From: an uncultured Oscillospiraceae bacterium
Lineage (GTDB): Bacteria > Bacillota > Clostridia > Oscillospirales > Oscillospiraceae
Length of the DNA stretch: 13,709 nt
Assembly: GCA_947627085.1 (NCBI GenBank)
Contig: CANQUO010000038.1
Coordinates: 1-13,709 of the forward strand
Direction of reading: 5' to 3'
In this document: one piece after another, positions 7,632 through 13,682 of the stretch
How the letters are laid out: the number at the start of each line of letters is the position of its first letter
Position numbering within the stretch: position 1 is the stretch's first letter
The notes under the pieces: model-generated
Told to the model about the DNA's origin: nothing
Seen by the model: the letters and a program-made list of their open reading frames with translations, nothing else
Database searches by the model: none
Program-made: the position numbers and the translations under genes

Positions 7632-8819
7632 TCAGAGAAGATTTAAACCGCTCTCCGCGTCGAAAAGATGGACAAGGTCCGGCCTGAAGGCGAATTTCAC
7701 CGTCTTGCCGATGGAGTGGGCCGCAAGGTCGATGCCCACGGTGGGTATGATTGCCACGATGTCGTTGCCCTCGGCGTTCATGTGCAGGTGGAGCTCCGAG
7801 CCCATCATCTCCGAGACCTCGATCTTCCCGGCGAAATCGCCCTCGTCGATGGTCATGTGCACCGGGCGTATGCCGAGGACCACGTTGCATGGAGCCTGAT
7901 TTTTGGCCTTCAACGCCTTCTGCTGGCTGTCGGTCAGGCGTATCTTTTTGCCCATGACCTCCACTTCGTACACGCCGTTCTCGTTTGTGAGCCTGCAGTT
8001 TTCAAAGAAGTTCATCTGGGGCATACCGATGAACCCGGCCACGAAGAGGTTCACGGGGTGATTGAATACCTCCTGAGGAGTGCCTATCTGCTGGATGAAG
8101 CCGTCCCGCATTATGACTATCCTGTCGCCCAGGGTCATGGCCTCGGTCTGGTCGTGTGTCACGTAGATGAATGTGGTGCTTATCTTCTGCCTGAGCTTTA
8201 TTATCTCCGCCCGCATCTGGTTTCTGAGCTTGGCGTCCAGGTTTGAAAGGGGCTCATCCATCAAAAGCACCTGGGGGCTCCTGACGATGGCCCGGCCGAT
8301 GGCCACGCGCTGTCTCTGGCCGCCGGACAGGGCCTTGGGCTTGCGGTCCAGATACTGGGTGATGTCCAGTATCTCCGCCGCCTCCCGTACCTTCCGCTCT
8401 ATCTCGTCCTTGGGCGTCTTTTTGAGCTTTAAGGAGAAGGCCATGTTCTCATAGACCGTCATGTGGGGGTAGAGGGCGTAGGACTGGAACACCATAGCTA
8501 TATCCCTGTCCTTGGGGGCCACGTCGTTCACCAGCCTGTCGCCTATGTACAGCTCTCCGGAGCTTATCTCCTCCAGCCCCGCGATCATGCGAAGGGTGGT
8601 GGACTTGCCGCACCCGGAGGGGCCCACCAGGACGATAAACTCCCGGTCGGCGATGTCCAGGCTGAATTTCTGGACCGCGACCACGCCCTCGTCGGTTATC
8701 TGGAGGTTCGCCTTCTCCTTTCCCGGCTCCTCCGCCTGCTTTTTCTTTTTCTTCTTTTTCTGCCCGCCCTCGGCGTTGGGATATACCTTTTTGATATCCT
8801 TCAGTGTCAAGCTTGCCAT
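7632..8819 (-). CDS. ugpC: MsmX/UgpC-type sugar ABC transporter ATP-binding protein
   Basis: A 395-residue CUT1 ATPase that energises the two permeases. Walker A is GPSGCGKST at 66-74, the Q-loop Q112 is in FQSYALYPHM, the signature LSGGQRQR is at 164-171, Walker B LLMDEP at 185-190 with E189, the D-loop is SNLDA, and the switch His is H222 in VTHDQTEAM. The C-terminal part (about 240-390) is the MalK-like OB-fold/TOBE regulatory domain, with LGIRPVHM and AFRPDLVHLFD. Odd: about 27 extra residues at 19-45, including seven consecutive lysines, separate the first strand from AVQKFSLDI. It is the first operon gene, about 84 nt downstream of the predicted start site, with AGGAGGT before the ATG. 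LplA-type operons often lack a dedicated ATPase and use a shared MsmX; here one is encoded. The symbol follows common automatic naming for the family; glycerol-phosphate transport is not implied. Confidence 0.95.
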   Translation of the reverse strand: MASLTLKDIKKVYPNAEGGQKKKKKKKQAEEPGKEKANLQITDEGVVAVQKFSLDIADREFIVLVGPSGCGKSTTLRMIAGLEEISSGELYIGDRLVNDVAPKDRDIAMVFQSYALYPHMTVYENMAFSLKLKKTPKDEIERKVREAAEILDITQYLDRKPKALSGGQRQRVAIGRAIVRSPQVLLMDEPLSNLDAKLRNQMRAEIIKLRQKISTTFIYVTHDQTEAMTLGDRIVIMRDGFIQQIGTPQEVFNHPVNLFVAGFIGMPQMNFFENCRLTNENGVYEVEVMGKKIRLTDSQQKALKAKNQAPCNVVLGIRPVHMTIDEGDFAGKIEVSEMMGSELHLHMNAEGNDIVAIIPTVGIDLAAHSIGKTVKFAFRPDLVHLFDAESGLNLL

Positions 8820-8863
8820 GGGGATACCTCCTGTTTCGGATAATTTTTCGGCTCCTATTTACT

Positions 8864-8900
8864 TAATGTAAACACCCGGGTTTACATTAATGTTTACATT
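8864..8900. promoter_or_regulatory. Putative LacI-family operator, three 12-bp-spaced GTAAAC/GTTTAC boxes
   Basis: TAATGTAAAC at 8864-8873 is a perfect inverted copy of GTTTACATTA at 8880-8889, separated by six bases (ACCCGG). A third box, GTTTAC at 8892-8897, follows, so hexamers start at 8868, 8880 and 8892, exactly 12 bp apart. The array begins a few bases downstream of the predicted operon start site (around 8904 on the minus strand), a classic position for roadblock or exclusion repression. The adjacent divergent LacI-type regulator is the likely binder (inference). Confidence 0.75.
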
Positions 8901-8910
8901 TCGTGAGCTT

Positions 8911-8939
8911 ATTGTAATCTTAAATTTACAGATTGTCAA
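8911..8939 (-). promoter_or_regulatory. Predicted sigma-A promoter of the sugar operon
   Basis: On the minus strand TTGACA (8939-8934) and TACAAT (8916-8911) are separated by exactly 17 bases. The -35 is perfect and the -10 differs from consensus at one position. Initiation would be near 8904, giving an approximately 84-nt leader to the ATPase gene that contains the palindromic operator. Confidence 0.8.
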
Positions 8940-8965
8940 CAAGAGTTTTACTAAAATATTAAAAA

Positions 8966-8972
8966 TGTAAAC
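8966..8972. promoter_or_regulatory. Isolated TGTAAAC box upstream of the operon -35
   Basis: TGTAAAC matches the half-site of the operator array. It lies 27 bp upstream of the operon -35 element (minus-strand sense), where a second bound regulator could form a loop or add cooperativity. The assignment rests only on identity to the half-site. Confidence 0.4.
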
Positions 8973-9011
8973 TTAGCCAAAAATAGTTTGATTTTTTTGT
9001 GCAAAAATAAC

Positions 9012-9030
9012 AACCGGAAATTTCCCGGTT
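9012..9030. promoter_or_regulatory. Near-palindrome upstream of the regulator promoter
   Basis: AACCGGAAATTTCCCGGTT would be a perfect 18-bp palindrome but for one extra C in the right arm. It sits 15 bp before the regulator's -35 and overlaps a GTTTACA box at 9028-9034. It could be an operator for another factor or a spurious inverted repeat. Confidence 0.35.
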
Positions 9031-9034
9031 TACA
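9028..9034. promoter_or_regulatory. GTTTACA box upstream of the regulator -35
   Basis: The sequence is identical to the half-site in the operon operator and is preceded by CCCG, much like the copy at 8880 (preceded by CCCGG). It lies 11 bp upstream of TTGATT. Confidence 0.4.
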
Positions 9035-9045
9035 AAATGCACATC

Positions 9046-9074
9046 TTGATTTTTCATTTTGTATATGTTATAGT
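9046..9074 (+). promoter_or_regulatory. Predicted sigma-A promoter of the LacI-family regulator
   Basis: TTGATT (9046-9051) and TATAGT (9069-9074) have a 17-base spacer. A GTAAAC hexamer at 9073-9078 overlaps the end of the -10, so the regulator probably represses its own gene. Initiation near 9081 would give a leader of about 34 nt to the ATG at 9115. Confidence 0.7.
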
Positions 9075-9078
9075 AAAC
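9073..9078. promoter_or_regulatory. GTAAAC box overlapping the regulator -10
   Basis: This sixth copy of the hexamer lies within AGTAAACT, sharing two bases with the -10 TATAGT. Occupation would block RNA polymerase, consistent with autoregulation. It lacks the 5' T seen in the other copies. Confidence 0.45.
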
Positions 9079-9114
9079 TACGATCGAATCATGAATAAAT
9101 GAGGAGGAAAACCG

Positions 9115-10149
9115 ATGGCGATACGGCGCGTCACCATGCAGGATATCGCCGATTCCTGCGGACTGTCCAGAAATACGGTATCAAAAATATTCAACGGCCG
9201 GGGCGCGGTGCCCGAGGCCACCCGGCGGCTCGTGCTGGACAAGGCCCAGGAGCTGGGCTACCGGCAGCTGCCCGACGACGAACAGGCGAAAAACGAGCCC
9301 CGCAGTCAGAACATAGCTCTCTTCACCAGCAACATGCCCTCCTCGGACTACCATTTCGGCACGCTTTTCGTCCCCGCCTTCGCCGGGGCCCTGAGCCGGG
9401 CCGGTTACACCCTTATGATGTACGAGCTCACGGAGGAGGAGTTCATGACGAACCGCCTCCCGGCCCACGCCGCCCTGGATCAGACCGCCGGCATACTGGG
9501 CATCGAGCTTTTCAGCCGTCCCTACATCGAGATGATATGCTCTCTCGGCCTGCCCGCCATATTTGTGGACGCCTGGGCGGGGGCCAACACGTCGACCCTC
9601 AAGTACGACCTTATTTCCATGGAGAACGTGGCCAGCACCGTCGCCCTCACAAATCAAATAATCGCCTCCGGCGGCCGGAAGCTGGGCTTTGTGGGGGACC
9701 TGGACCACTGCAACAGCTTTCATGAGCGCTGGATCGGCTTCTCCATAGCCCTTGACCGGGCCGGGTTCCCCCTGGACCGGAGCCTGTGCATCCTGGACCG
9801 TGACGGACAGCAGTACAGCGACCCTGAGTGGTATATAAGCAAGCTCAAAAAAATGCCCGTCCTGCCTGACGGGCTCGTCTGCGCCAACGACTACATCGCC
9901 CTGCACATAATGACGGCCCTAAAGCAGATGGGCGTCTCCATCCCGGGCCGGGTCAAGGTGTCCGGCTTTGACGGCTCCCCCCAGTCCGCCGTTGTGGAGC
10001 CCTCCCTCACCACCGCCCAGATACCCGGCGCCGAGATCGGCCGGCTGGCCGCGGACATACTCCTCGACCGCATAGAAAACCCCTCCCGCCCCTATCGCAC
10101 CACCTACGTCAACACCGTCCCCCTCCTTCGCGCGTCAACGTCCAAATGA
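9115..10149 (+). CDS. LacI-family transcriptional regulator
   Basis: A 344-residue repressor-type protein. The helix-turn-helix is at 6-28 (VTMQDIADSCGLSRNTVSKIFNG), followed by the family's VPEATRRLVLDKAQELGY. From about 66 the periplasmic-binding-protein-like effector domain starts (NIALFTSNMPSSDYHFG). Later landmarks are RKLGFVGDLDHCNSFHERWIG, LPDGLVCANDYIALHIMTAL, VKVSGFDGSPQS and a PSLTTAQIPGAEIGRLAADIL segment. Odd: the hinge (51-65, QLPDDEQAKNEPRSQ) lacks the A-x-x-L helix with the leucine that pries open operator DNA in LacI and PurR. It is divergent to the sugar operon, shares its control region and likely senses an imported sugar. GAGGAGG precedes the ATG. Confidence 0.95.
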   Translation: MAIRRVTMQDIADSCGLSRNTVSKIFNGRGAVPEATRRLVLDKAQELGYRQLPDDEQAKNEPRSQNIALFTSNMPSSDYHFGTLFVPAFAGALSRAGYTLMMYELTEEEFMTNRLPAHAALDQTAGILGIELFSRPYIEMICSLGLPAIFVDAWAGANTSTLKYDLISMENVASTVALTNQIIASGGRKLGFVGDLDHCNSFHERWIGFSIALDRAGFPLDRSLCILDRDGQQYSDPEWYISKLKKMPVLPDGLVCANDYIALHIMTALKQMGVSIPGRVKVSGFDGSPQSAVVEPSLTTAQIPGAEIGRLAADILLDRIENPSRPYRTTYVNTVPLLRASTSK

Positions 10150-10152
10150 AGC

Positions 10153-10182
10153 AAAACGCCGGTCACCCGCCGGCGTTTTTTC
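10153..10182 (+). terminator. Intrinsic terminator of the LacI-family regulator gene
   Basis: AAAACGCCGG (10153-10162) pairs perfectly with CCGGCGTTTT (10170-10179) around a seven-base loop, and the T-run extends to 10181. It begins three bases after the stop codon. The A-tract on the left arm gives weak potential on the opposite strand as well. Confidence 0.92.
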
Positions 10183-10204
10183 GTCCCTTTGATCCACAAA
10201 AATA

Positions 10205-10234
10205 TTGACGTAGGGACGGTGGATATTGTATATT
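10205..10234 (+). promoter_or_regulatory. Predicted promoter of the aromatic acid exporter gene
   Basis: TTGACG (10205-10210) and TATATT (10229-10234) with an 18-base spacer lie between the upstream terminator and the ATG at 10252. Initiation near 10241 would leave a leader of only about 11 nt, so the GGGGTGAT ribosome site would be at the very 5' end. Shorter spacings with TTGTAT are possible. Confidence 0.5.
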
Positions 10235-10251
10235 TTTCTGGGGTGATATTG

Positions 10252-11283
10252 ATGGAGGAATACAAAATTCGGGAAAAGCGCAGAAAATACGGAAAATATC
10301 TTTTGCGGGCGGCGAAGATCGGGATAGGGAGCAGTATCGCGATATACATCGCCCAGAGCCTGCGCCTTGATTACGCGGCGTCGGCGGGGACGGTGACGCT
10401 CCTGACGCTGATGACCTCCAAGCTTGAGACCTTCCGGCTCTCCCTGAGCCGCTTTCTGACCTTCGGAGTTACCCTTGTTTTGGCGCTCCTGGTGGTGTCC
10501 CACATCGACAACGTGTGGCTGGCCTACGGGCTCATACTGATGATGGTGGTGTTCATCGCCCAGTCCCTGGGGCTCCAGGCCACCATATCCGTAAACGCCG
10601 TGGTGGCGGCCCACCTGGTCACCAGCCGGGACCTGAGCGGGCCGTCCATACTCAACGAGTTTCTCCTTGTGCTGATTGGCGTGACGCTGGCTGTGGCGTT
10701 AAACCTCTTCCACGCCAACTACTCCCACCGCCGTGAGATAATCGCCAGTATGCGCAGGGTCGAGGGGGAGCTTCAGGGCATACTGCGTGAGGTGGCCGCG
10801 TACCTGAAGGGCGAGATGACCGGCCAGGTCTGGCGGGAGATAGGCGGCATCGAGGGTGAGCTCCAGGAGTACATAAACAGCGCCTGGGAGTATCAGGACA
10901 ACACCTTCCACTCCCACCCGGAGTACTACATATCCTATTTTGAGATGCGCCTTGAGCAGTTTCGCATACTCCACCGCCTCCACGGGGAGATAAAGCGCGT
11001 CCGCTCCATCCCCCAGCAGGCCGCCGTGGTGGCGGAGTATCTCGAATACCTCTCAAGCTACGTGGTGGAGCTCAACGCGCCGGATAAACAGATAGAGCGC
11101 TTAGAGGCGCTCTTTGAGGACATGCGCCGCCAGGAGCTCCCCGCCACCAGGGAGGAATTCGAGAGTCGCGCCATACTCTACCACGTGCTCATGGACCTTC
11201 AGGACTTTTTGGAGTGCAAGGTCAAATTCGTCTCCGGTCTCAACGAGTCCCAGCGCCGGCGCTACTGGAAAACCGCGAAATGA
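10252..11283 (+). CDS. Aromatic acid exporter family (ArAE, DUF939/FUSC-like) membrane protein
   Basis: A 343-residue protein. A basic N-terminus (KIREKRRKYGKYLLRAAK) is followed by about six hydrophobic segments within residues 19-153, including GIGSSIAIYIAQSLRLDYAA, LTFGVTLVLALLVV and FLLVLIGVTLAVALNLF. A soluble helical C-terminal half (about 157-343) is rich in Glu and Arg. This is the two-part layout of Firmicutes ArAE_1 proteins, where membrane half and cytoplasmic helical half are about equal. The family is named for aromatic carboxylic acid efflux, but most Firmicutes members have no tested substrate. The frame also opens at a TTG at 10189 immediately after the terminator; the ATG at 10252 with GGGGTGAT upstream is preferred. 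No link to the sugar operon is evident. Confidence 0.9.
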   Translation: MEEYKIREKRRKYGKYLLRAAKIGIGSSIAIYIAQSLRLDYAASAGTVTLLTLMTSKLETFRLSLSRFLTFGVTLVLALLVVSHIDNVWLAYGLILMMVVFIAQSLGLQATISVNAVVAAHLVTSRDLSGPSILNEFLLVLIGVTLAVALNLFHANYSHRREIIASMRRVEGELQGILREVAAYLKGEMTGQVWREIGGIEGELQEYINSAWEYQDNTFHSHPEYYISYFEMRLEQFRILHRLHGEIKRVRSIPQQAAVVAEYLEYLSSYVVELNAPDKQIERLEALFEDMRRQELPATREEFESRAILYHVLMDLQDFLECKVKFVSGLNESQRRRYWKTAK

Positions 11284-11358
11284 CGCAATATTGATGCAAA
11301 ATCTTTTCCAAATTTATGCCGAAAATTGACTGTTTCGTTTCCCTGAACAATTAAATTA

Positions 11359-11391
11359 TTTCCGGGGTCTGGGGACCCCGGAAAATTTTTT
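11359..11391 (+). terminator. Strong intrinsic terminator between exporter and FemABX genes
   Basis: TTTCCGGGGTC (11359-11369) pairs with GACCCCGGAAA (11374-11384) around a TGGG loop, then a T-run at 11386-11391. It lies about 75 bases after the exporter stop and only two bases before the FemABX ribosome site (AGGGGAG, 11394-11400), which leaves no room for a promoter after it. Confidence 0.88.
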
Positions 11392-11406
11392 GTAGGGGAG
11401 ATATGG

Positions 11407-12456
11407 ATGCGTATAGCAAGCGATGCCGATGATTTTGCGAAATTTCAGCGTTTTTTGGAGGACAGCCCCGGGTGCCACTTCGCCCAGTCGCCCTTGTGGG
11501 CCAGGGTGAAGGCCGGGTGGAAATACGAGCTGGTGCTGTCCGAGGGTGAAAGCGGCGAGATCGCCGGCGGGGCCGGGGCGCTTATAAGGAAGCTCCCCGT
11601 TTTCGGAAATATCATATATTGCCCCCGGGGCCCGGTGTGCGGGGACGATTCCCGGGTACTTGAGGACATAACCTCGGGTCTTAAGGAGCTCATGGGGCGA
11701 TACCGCGCCTTCGCGGTCATAGCCGAGCCCGACGTTTTGGAGTCTGATATGGAATTTCGCGCAGGTGCCCAAGCACTTGGCTGGCGGTTTGGCAAGGTCC
11801 GCGACGCCAGGGACACCATCCAGCCCCGGTCCGTTTTCCGCGTCGACCTTAGCGGGAAAACCGAGGAGGAGGTCATGGCGGCCTTTCACAAAAAGCTCCG
11901 CTACAACATACGCCTTGCCCAGCGCCGGGGCGTGGAGGTCGCCGAGGGAGGCCGGGAGGACATTGAGGCCTTCGCCGGTCTCATGGAGGTGACGGCGCGG
12001 CGGGACGGCTTCACCGCGAGGGGCCGGGAATATTATTACCGGCTCTGGGACGCCCTGGCCCCGGAACACCTGACGCTCCTCTTAGCTAGGGCCCAGGGGG
12101 AGCTCCTGGCCGGAGGTCTCTTTGTCCACATGGGCGGAAAGACCTGGTACCTCTACGGGGCCAGCGGCGACGAGCACCGGAATCTGATGCCCTGCCACCT
12201 CATGCAGTGGGAGGCCATCCGCCGGGCCATCCAAAGGCGCGACAGGCTATACGATCTGCGGGGATTTTTGGAGATAACGGACGAGACAGACCCCCGGGGC
12301 GGCCTTTACCGCTTCAAACGCCAGTTCGGCGGCGACCTCGTCCGCCTCGTATGTCCCATGTACCTGACGGATACCCCGTTGAAATACGCCCTTTTCCAAA
12401 AATCGGTGCGAATGTACCGGGCGGCGGAGCATTATAGGGCAAGCATGAGGAAGTGA
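11407..12456 (+). CDS. FemABX-family peptidoglycan bridge aminoacyltransferase
   Basis: A 349-residue cytoplasmic enzyme, probably transferring an amino acid from aminoacyl-tRNA to the lipid II stem peptide. Family landmarks in order: FAQSPLWARVK at 25-35 (the usual phenylalanine/Gln-x-x-W start), IIYCPRGPV at 69-77, FRVDLSGKTEEEVMAAFHKK at 144-163, RYNIRLAQRRGVEV at 165-178 (conserved basic helix), WYLYGASGDEHRNLMPCHLMQ at 247-267, YDLRG at 282-286 and YRFKRQFGGD at 301-310, the C-terminal FKxxFGG motif. Length fits single-domain FemX/MurM-like members without the coiled-coil arm of FemA. Which residue is added cannot be told from sequence. AGGGGAG precedes the ATG. No obvious terminator follows at once; two palindromic repeats lie just downstream. 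Confidence 0.95.
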   Translation: MRIASDADDFAKFQRFLEDSPGCHFAQSPLWARVKAGWKYELVLSEGESGEIAGGAGALIRKLPVFGNIIYCPRGPVCGDDSRVLEDITSGLKELMGRYRAFAVIAEPDVLESDMEFRAGAQALGWRFGKVRDARDTIQPRSVFRVDLSGKTEEEVMAAFHKKLRYNIRLAQRRGVEVAEGGREDIEAFAGLMEVTARRDGFTARGREYYYRLWDALAPEHLTLLLARAQGELLAGGLFVHMGGKTWYLYGASGDEHRNLMPCHLMQWEAIRRAIQRRDRLYDLRGFLEITDETDPRGGLYRFKRQFGGDLVRLVCPMYLTDTPLKYALFQKSVRMYRAAEHYRASMRK

Positions 12457-12498
12457 TGCATTTGCCATCCCGGAGGGAGGTTGCGGGGGACGAAGGAC

Positions 12499-12519
12499 GG
12501 GCGGGTTTAGAACCCGCCC
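12499..12519. repeat. Palindromic repeat element, copy 1
   Basis: GGGCGGGTT (12499-12507) and AACCCGCCC (12511-12519) form a perfect nine-base stem with a TAG loop, followed by CTACGA. The right flank CCCCTAC mirrors the GTAGGGG at the start of copy 2, so both appear to belong to one family of the form GTAGGGG-x-GGGTT, short loop, inverse. No T-run follows, so it is not a standard terminator. Confidence 0.65.
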
Positions 12520-12554
12520 CTACGAGTCTCGGGTAAAGCCCCCAATAACCGCCG

Positions 12555-12581
12555 TAGGGGAGGGTTCCAAACCCTCCCCTA
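12555..12581. repeat. Palindromic repeat element, copy 2
   Basis: TAGGGGAGGGTT (12555-12566) and AACCCTCCCCTA (12570-12581) make a perfect twelve-base stem with a CCA loop. Compared with copy 1, the C of GGGCGGG becomes A here and the G on the other arm becomes T, a compensatory change that keeps the stem. It is followed by TTTC, so weak termination is possible, but the family resemblance suggests a dispersed repeat. Confidence 0.68.
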
Positions 12582-12658
12582 TTTCAATCTCCCAATTCCC
12601 TTTTGCGTACCCGGTGTACTTGGACCTTGACCGGCGTGAATATTCATCCAACGGTGTG

Positions 12659-12687
12659 AAAAAAGAACCCTCCGGCAGATTTGCCGG
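12659..12687 (-). terminator. Possible weak terminator of the DinB-like gene
   Basis: On the minus strand CCGGCA (12687-12682) pairs with TGCCGG (12677-12672) around a four-base loop. After seven bases a TTTTTT run follows (12664-12659). The gap between stem and T-run is longer than usual, so efficiency is doubtful. It lies about 84 bases after the DinB-like stop. Confidence 0.35.
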
Positions 12688-12770
12688 CAGGTGTTGGGTG
12701 ATATAAAATGAATTGCCTTTTCAACGAATCGGAATAGAGGCATGACTCGCCAACAAACGATAATTTACAG

Positions 12771-13436
12771 TTATTTAAGTATTTTGTCCTTAATACGCAG
12801 ACTTGCCTCTATGTGCATGATCCAGTGTCTTGAAAACGGCATTTGGATCAATCCGCGAATATCTTTTCCACACCAATAGTCAATAAGCCATATTGCGTTT
12901 TCATCGCCGCTTACAACATTCAATGATTTTAAGCATTCCTTTCTTTCTTCCGATATTTTCATTTTAAGCATATCGTAGGACAGGCCACATATTATCTTTT
13001 CAGTACTTTCCTTTACCTCCAGTATGTATGAATATAGTTCTTCTAAATTGAGCTGCTTTGAAAAATCAGCGATCTGGTATTTTACAAGCTCATTACCTGT
13101 AGTGATGATAGGTGAATTTATGCGCCGCCGATAGTTGCCTGAAAAAAACACCTGTTCTGTTTCGTTTATCAGTGTATGCGCAACAATATCCTCAATACGG
13201 AAAATATGCCATATAGAATAAGCGATCGTTTTGCAATGGTAACCGTTTGCATTTACAAAAGGGATCGCATTAAAATCTTCTCTAATTAAGTCTGACTTGA
13301 AGGATAATAAAACTCGCATCAGCTCATTTCGCAGCTCAAACAGTGTATTGATACCTTCCGCGTAGGTGTCTTTCTTTTTGATTTGTGTTTGTATTGATTT
13401 ATTTAGTTCAGACCATTCCTTATTCACATCATTCAC
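12771..13436 (-). CDS. DinB-like (YfiT-type) putative metal-binding protein
   Basis: A 221-residue, probably cytoplasmic helical protein. H77 in SIWHIFRIEDIVAHTL and the H204-x3-H208 pair in SRHWIMHIEASLRI match the three-histidine arrangement of the DinB four-helix superfamily. LFELRNELMRVLLSF at 32-46 would be helix 1. Members include stress-induced and thiol-dependent enzymes, so no reaction can be named. The gene is visibly AT-richer than its neighbours (a 60-base sample at 13261 is 35% GC; one at 11461 is 73%), which suggests recent acquisition. The start is uncertain. GTG at 13436 lacks a ribosome site. GTG at 13427 (V4) has AGGTGA five bases upstream and may be the real start. The gene faces the FemABX gene convergently and has repeat-rich DNA on both sides. 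Confidence 0.78.
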   Translation of the reverse strand: MNDVNKEWSELNKSIQTQIKKKDTYAEGINTLFELRNELMRVLLSFKSDLIREDFNAIPFVNANGYHCKTIAYSIWHIFRIEDIVAHTLINETEQVFFSGNYRRRINSPIITTGNELVKYQIADFSKQLNLEELYSYILEVKESTEKIICGLSYDMLKMKISEERKECLKSLNVVSGDENAIWLIDYWCGKDIRGLIQMPFSRHWIMHIEASLRIKDKILK

Positions 13437-13581
13437 CTATAAGCACCGATTTGCCCGCCTATTATAAGCATGCCGTTCCGGCTGCAAAAAGGTATGACAA
13501 ATGCCTGATAGATTCTCTTAAATCGGATAATATCCAGGTCATTTTCCAAGAACACAAAGTCGAATTGGGACATTTCAATAA

Positions 13582-13602
13582 GCGCCGCAAGGCGCAACCT
13601 TT
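13582..13602. repeat. Short hairpin repeat, copy 1
   Basis: GCGCC-GCAA-GGCGC followed by AACCTTTT. A near copy of the same layout occurs about 101 bases downstream at 13683. The five-base stem plus the conserved tail suggests a small dispersed element. Confidence 0.45.
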
Positions 13603-13651
13603 TACGTGGACGTGGGCTCTAATCCCCCCTACCCCATCTCCGGCCTAAGAG

Positions 13652-13668
13652 CCGCCCCTTCGGGGCGG
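13652..13668. repeat. CCGCCCC/GGGGCGG hairpin
   Basis: A seven-base perfect stem (13652-13658 with 13662-13668) around TTC, extendable by a G-T and an A-T pair. It is followed by TTGGCC, so there is no T-run for termination. It lies between the two GCGCC hairpin copies. Confidence 0.5.
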
Positions 13669-13682
13669 TTGGCCTCCGAAAC

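Larger units (their letters stand above)
12457..12770. other. Intergenic stretch with palindromic repeats, no gene seen
   Basis: These 314 bases separate the FemABX gene from the convergent DinB-like gene. No convincing reading frame is present. The stretch holds two related long hairpins (12499-12581), a small stem CCGGCA/TGCCGG (12672-12687) and the short palindrome TGAATATTCA near 12637. Composition shifts from GC-rich on the left to AT-rich on the right at about 12690. Confidence 0.7.

Noticed and set aside
8864..8889. CcpA-type cre site
   Set aside because: The TGTAAAC and GTTTACA arms are further apart than in the compact cre consensus, and there is no central CG; a dedicated LacI-family operator fits better.
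10189..10251. Longer exporter start at a TTG at 10189
   Set aside because: It lies just after the terminator T-run, upstream of the predicted promoter, and has no ribosome site.
13433..13573. A 46-codon minus-strand frame ending at the DinB-like start
   Set aside because: No ribosome site and no recognisable feature; kept only as a note on the start ambiguity.
13385..13648. Possible plus-strand gene remnant containing KRYDKCLIDSLKSDN
   Set aside because: It overlaps the start of the DinB-like gene, runs into the hairpin repeats at its end and matches no family I recognise; a decayed gene cannot be excluded.
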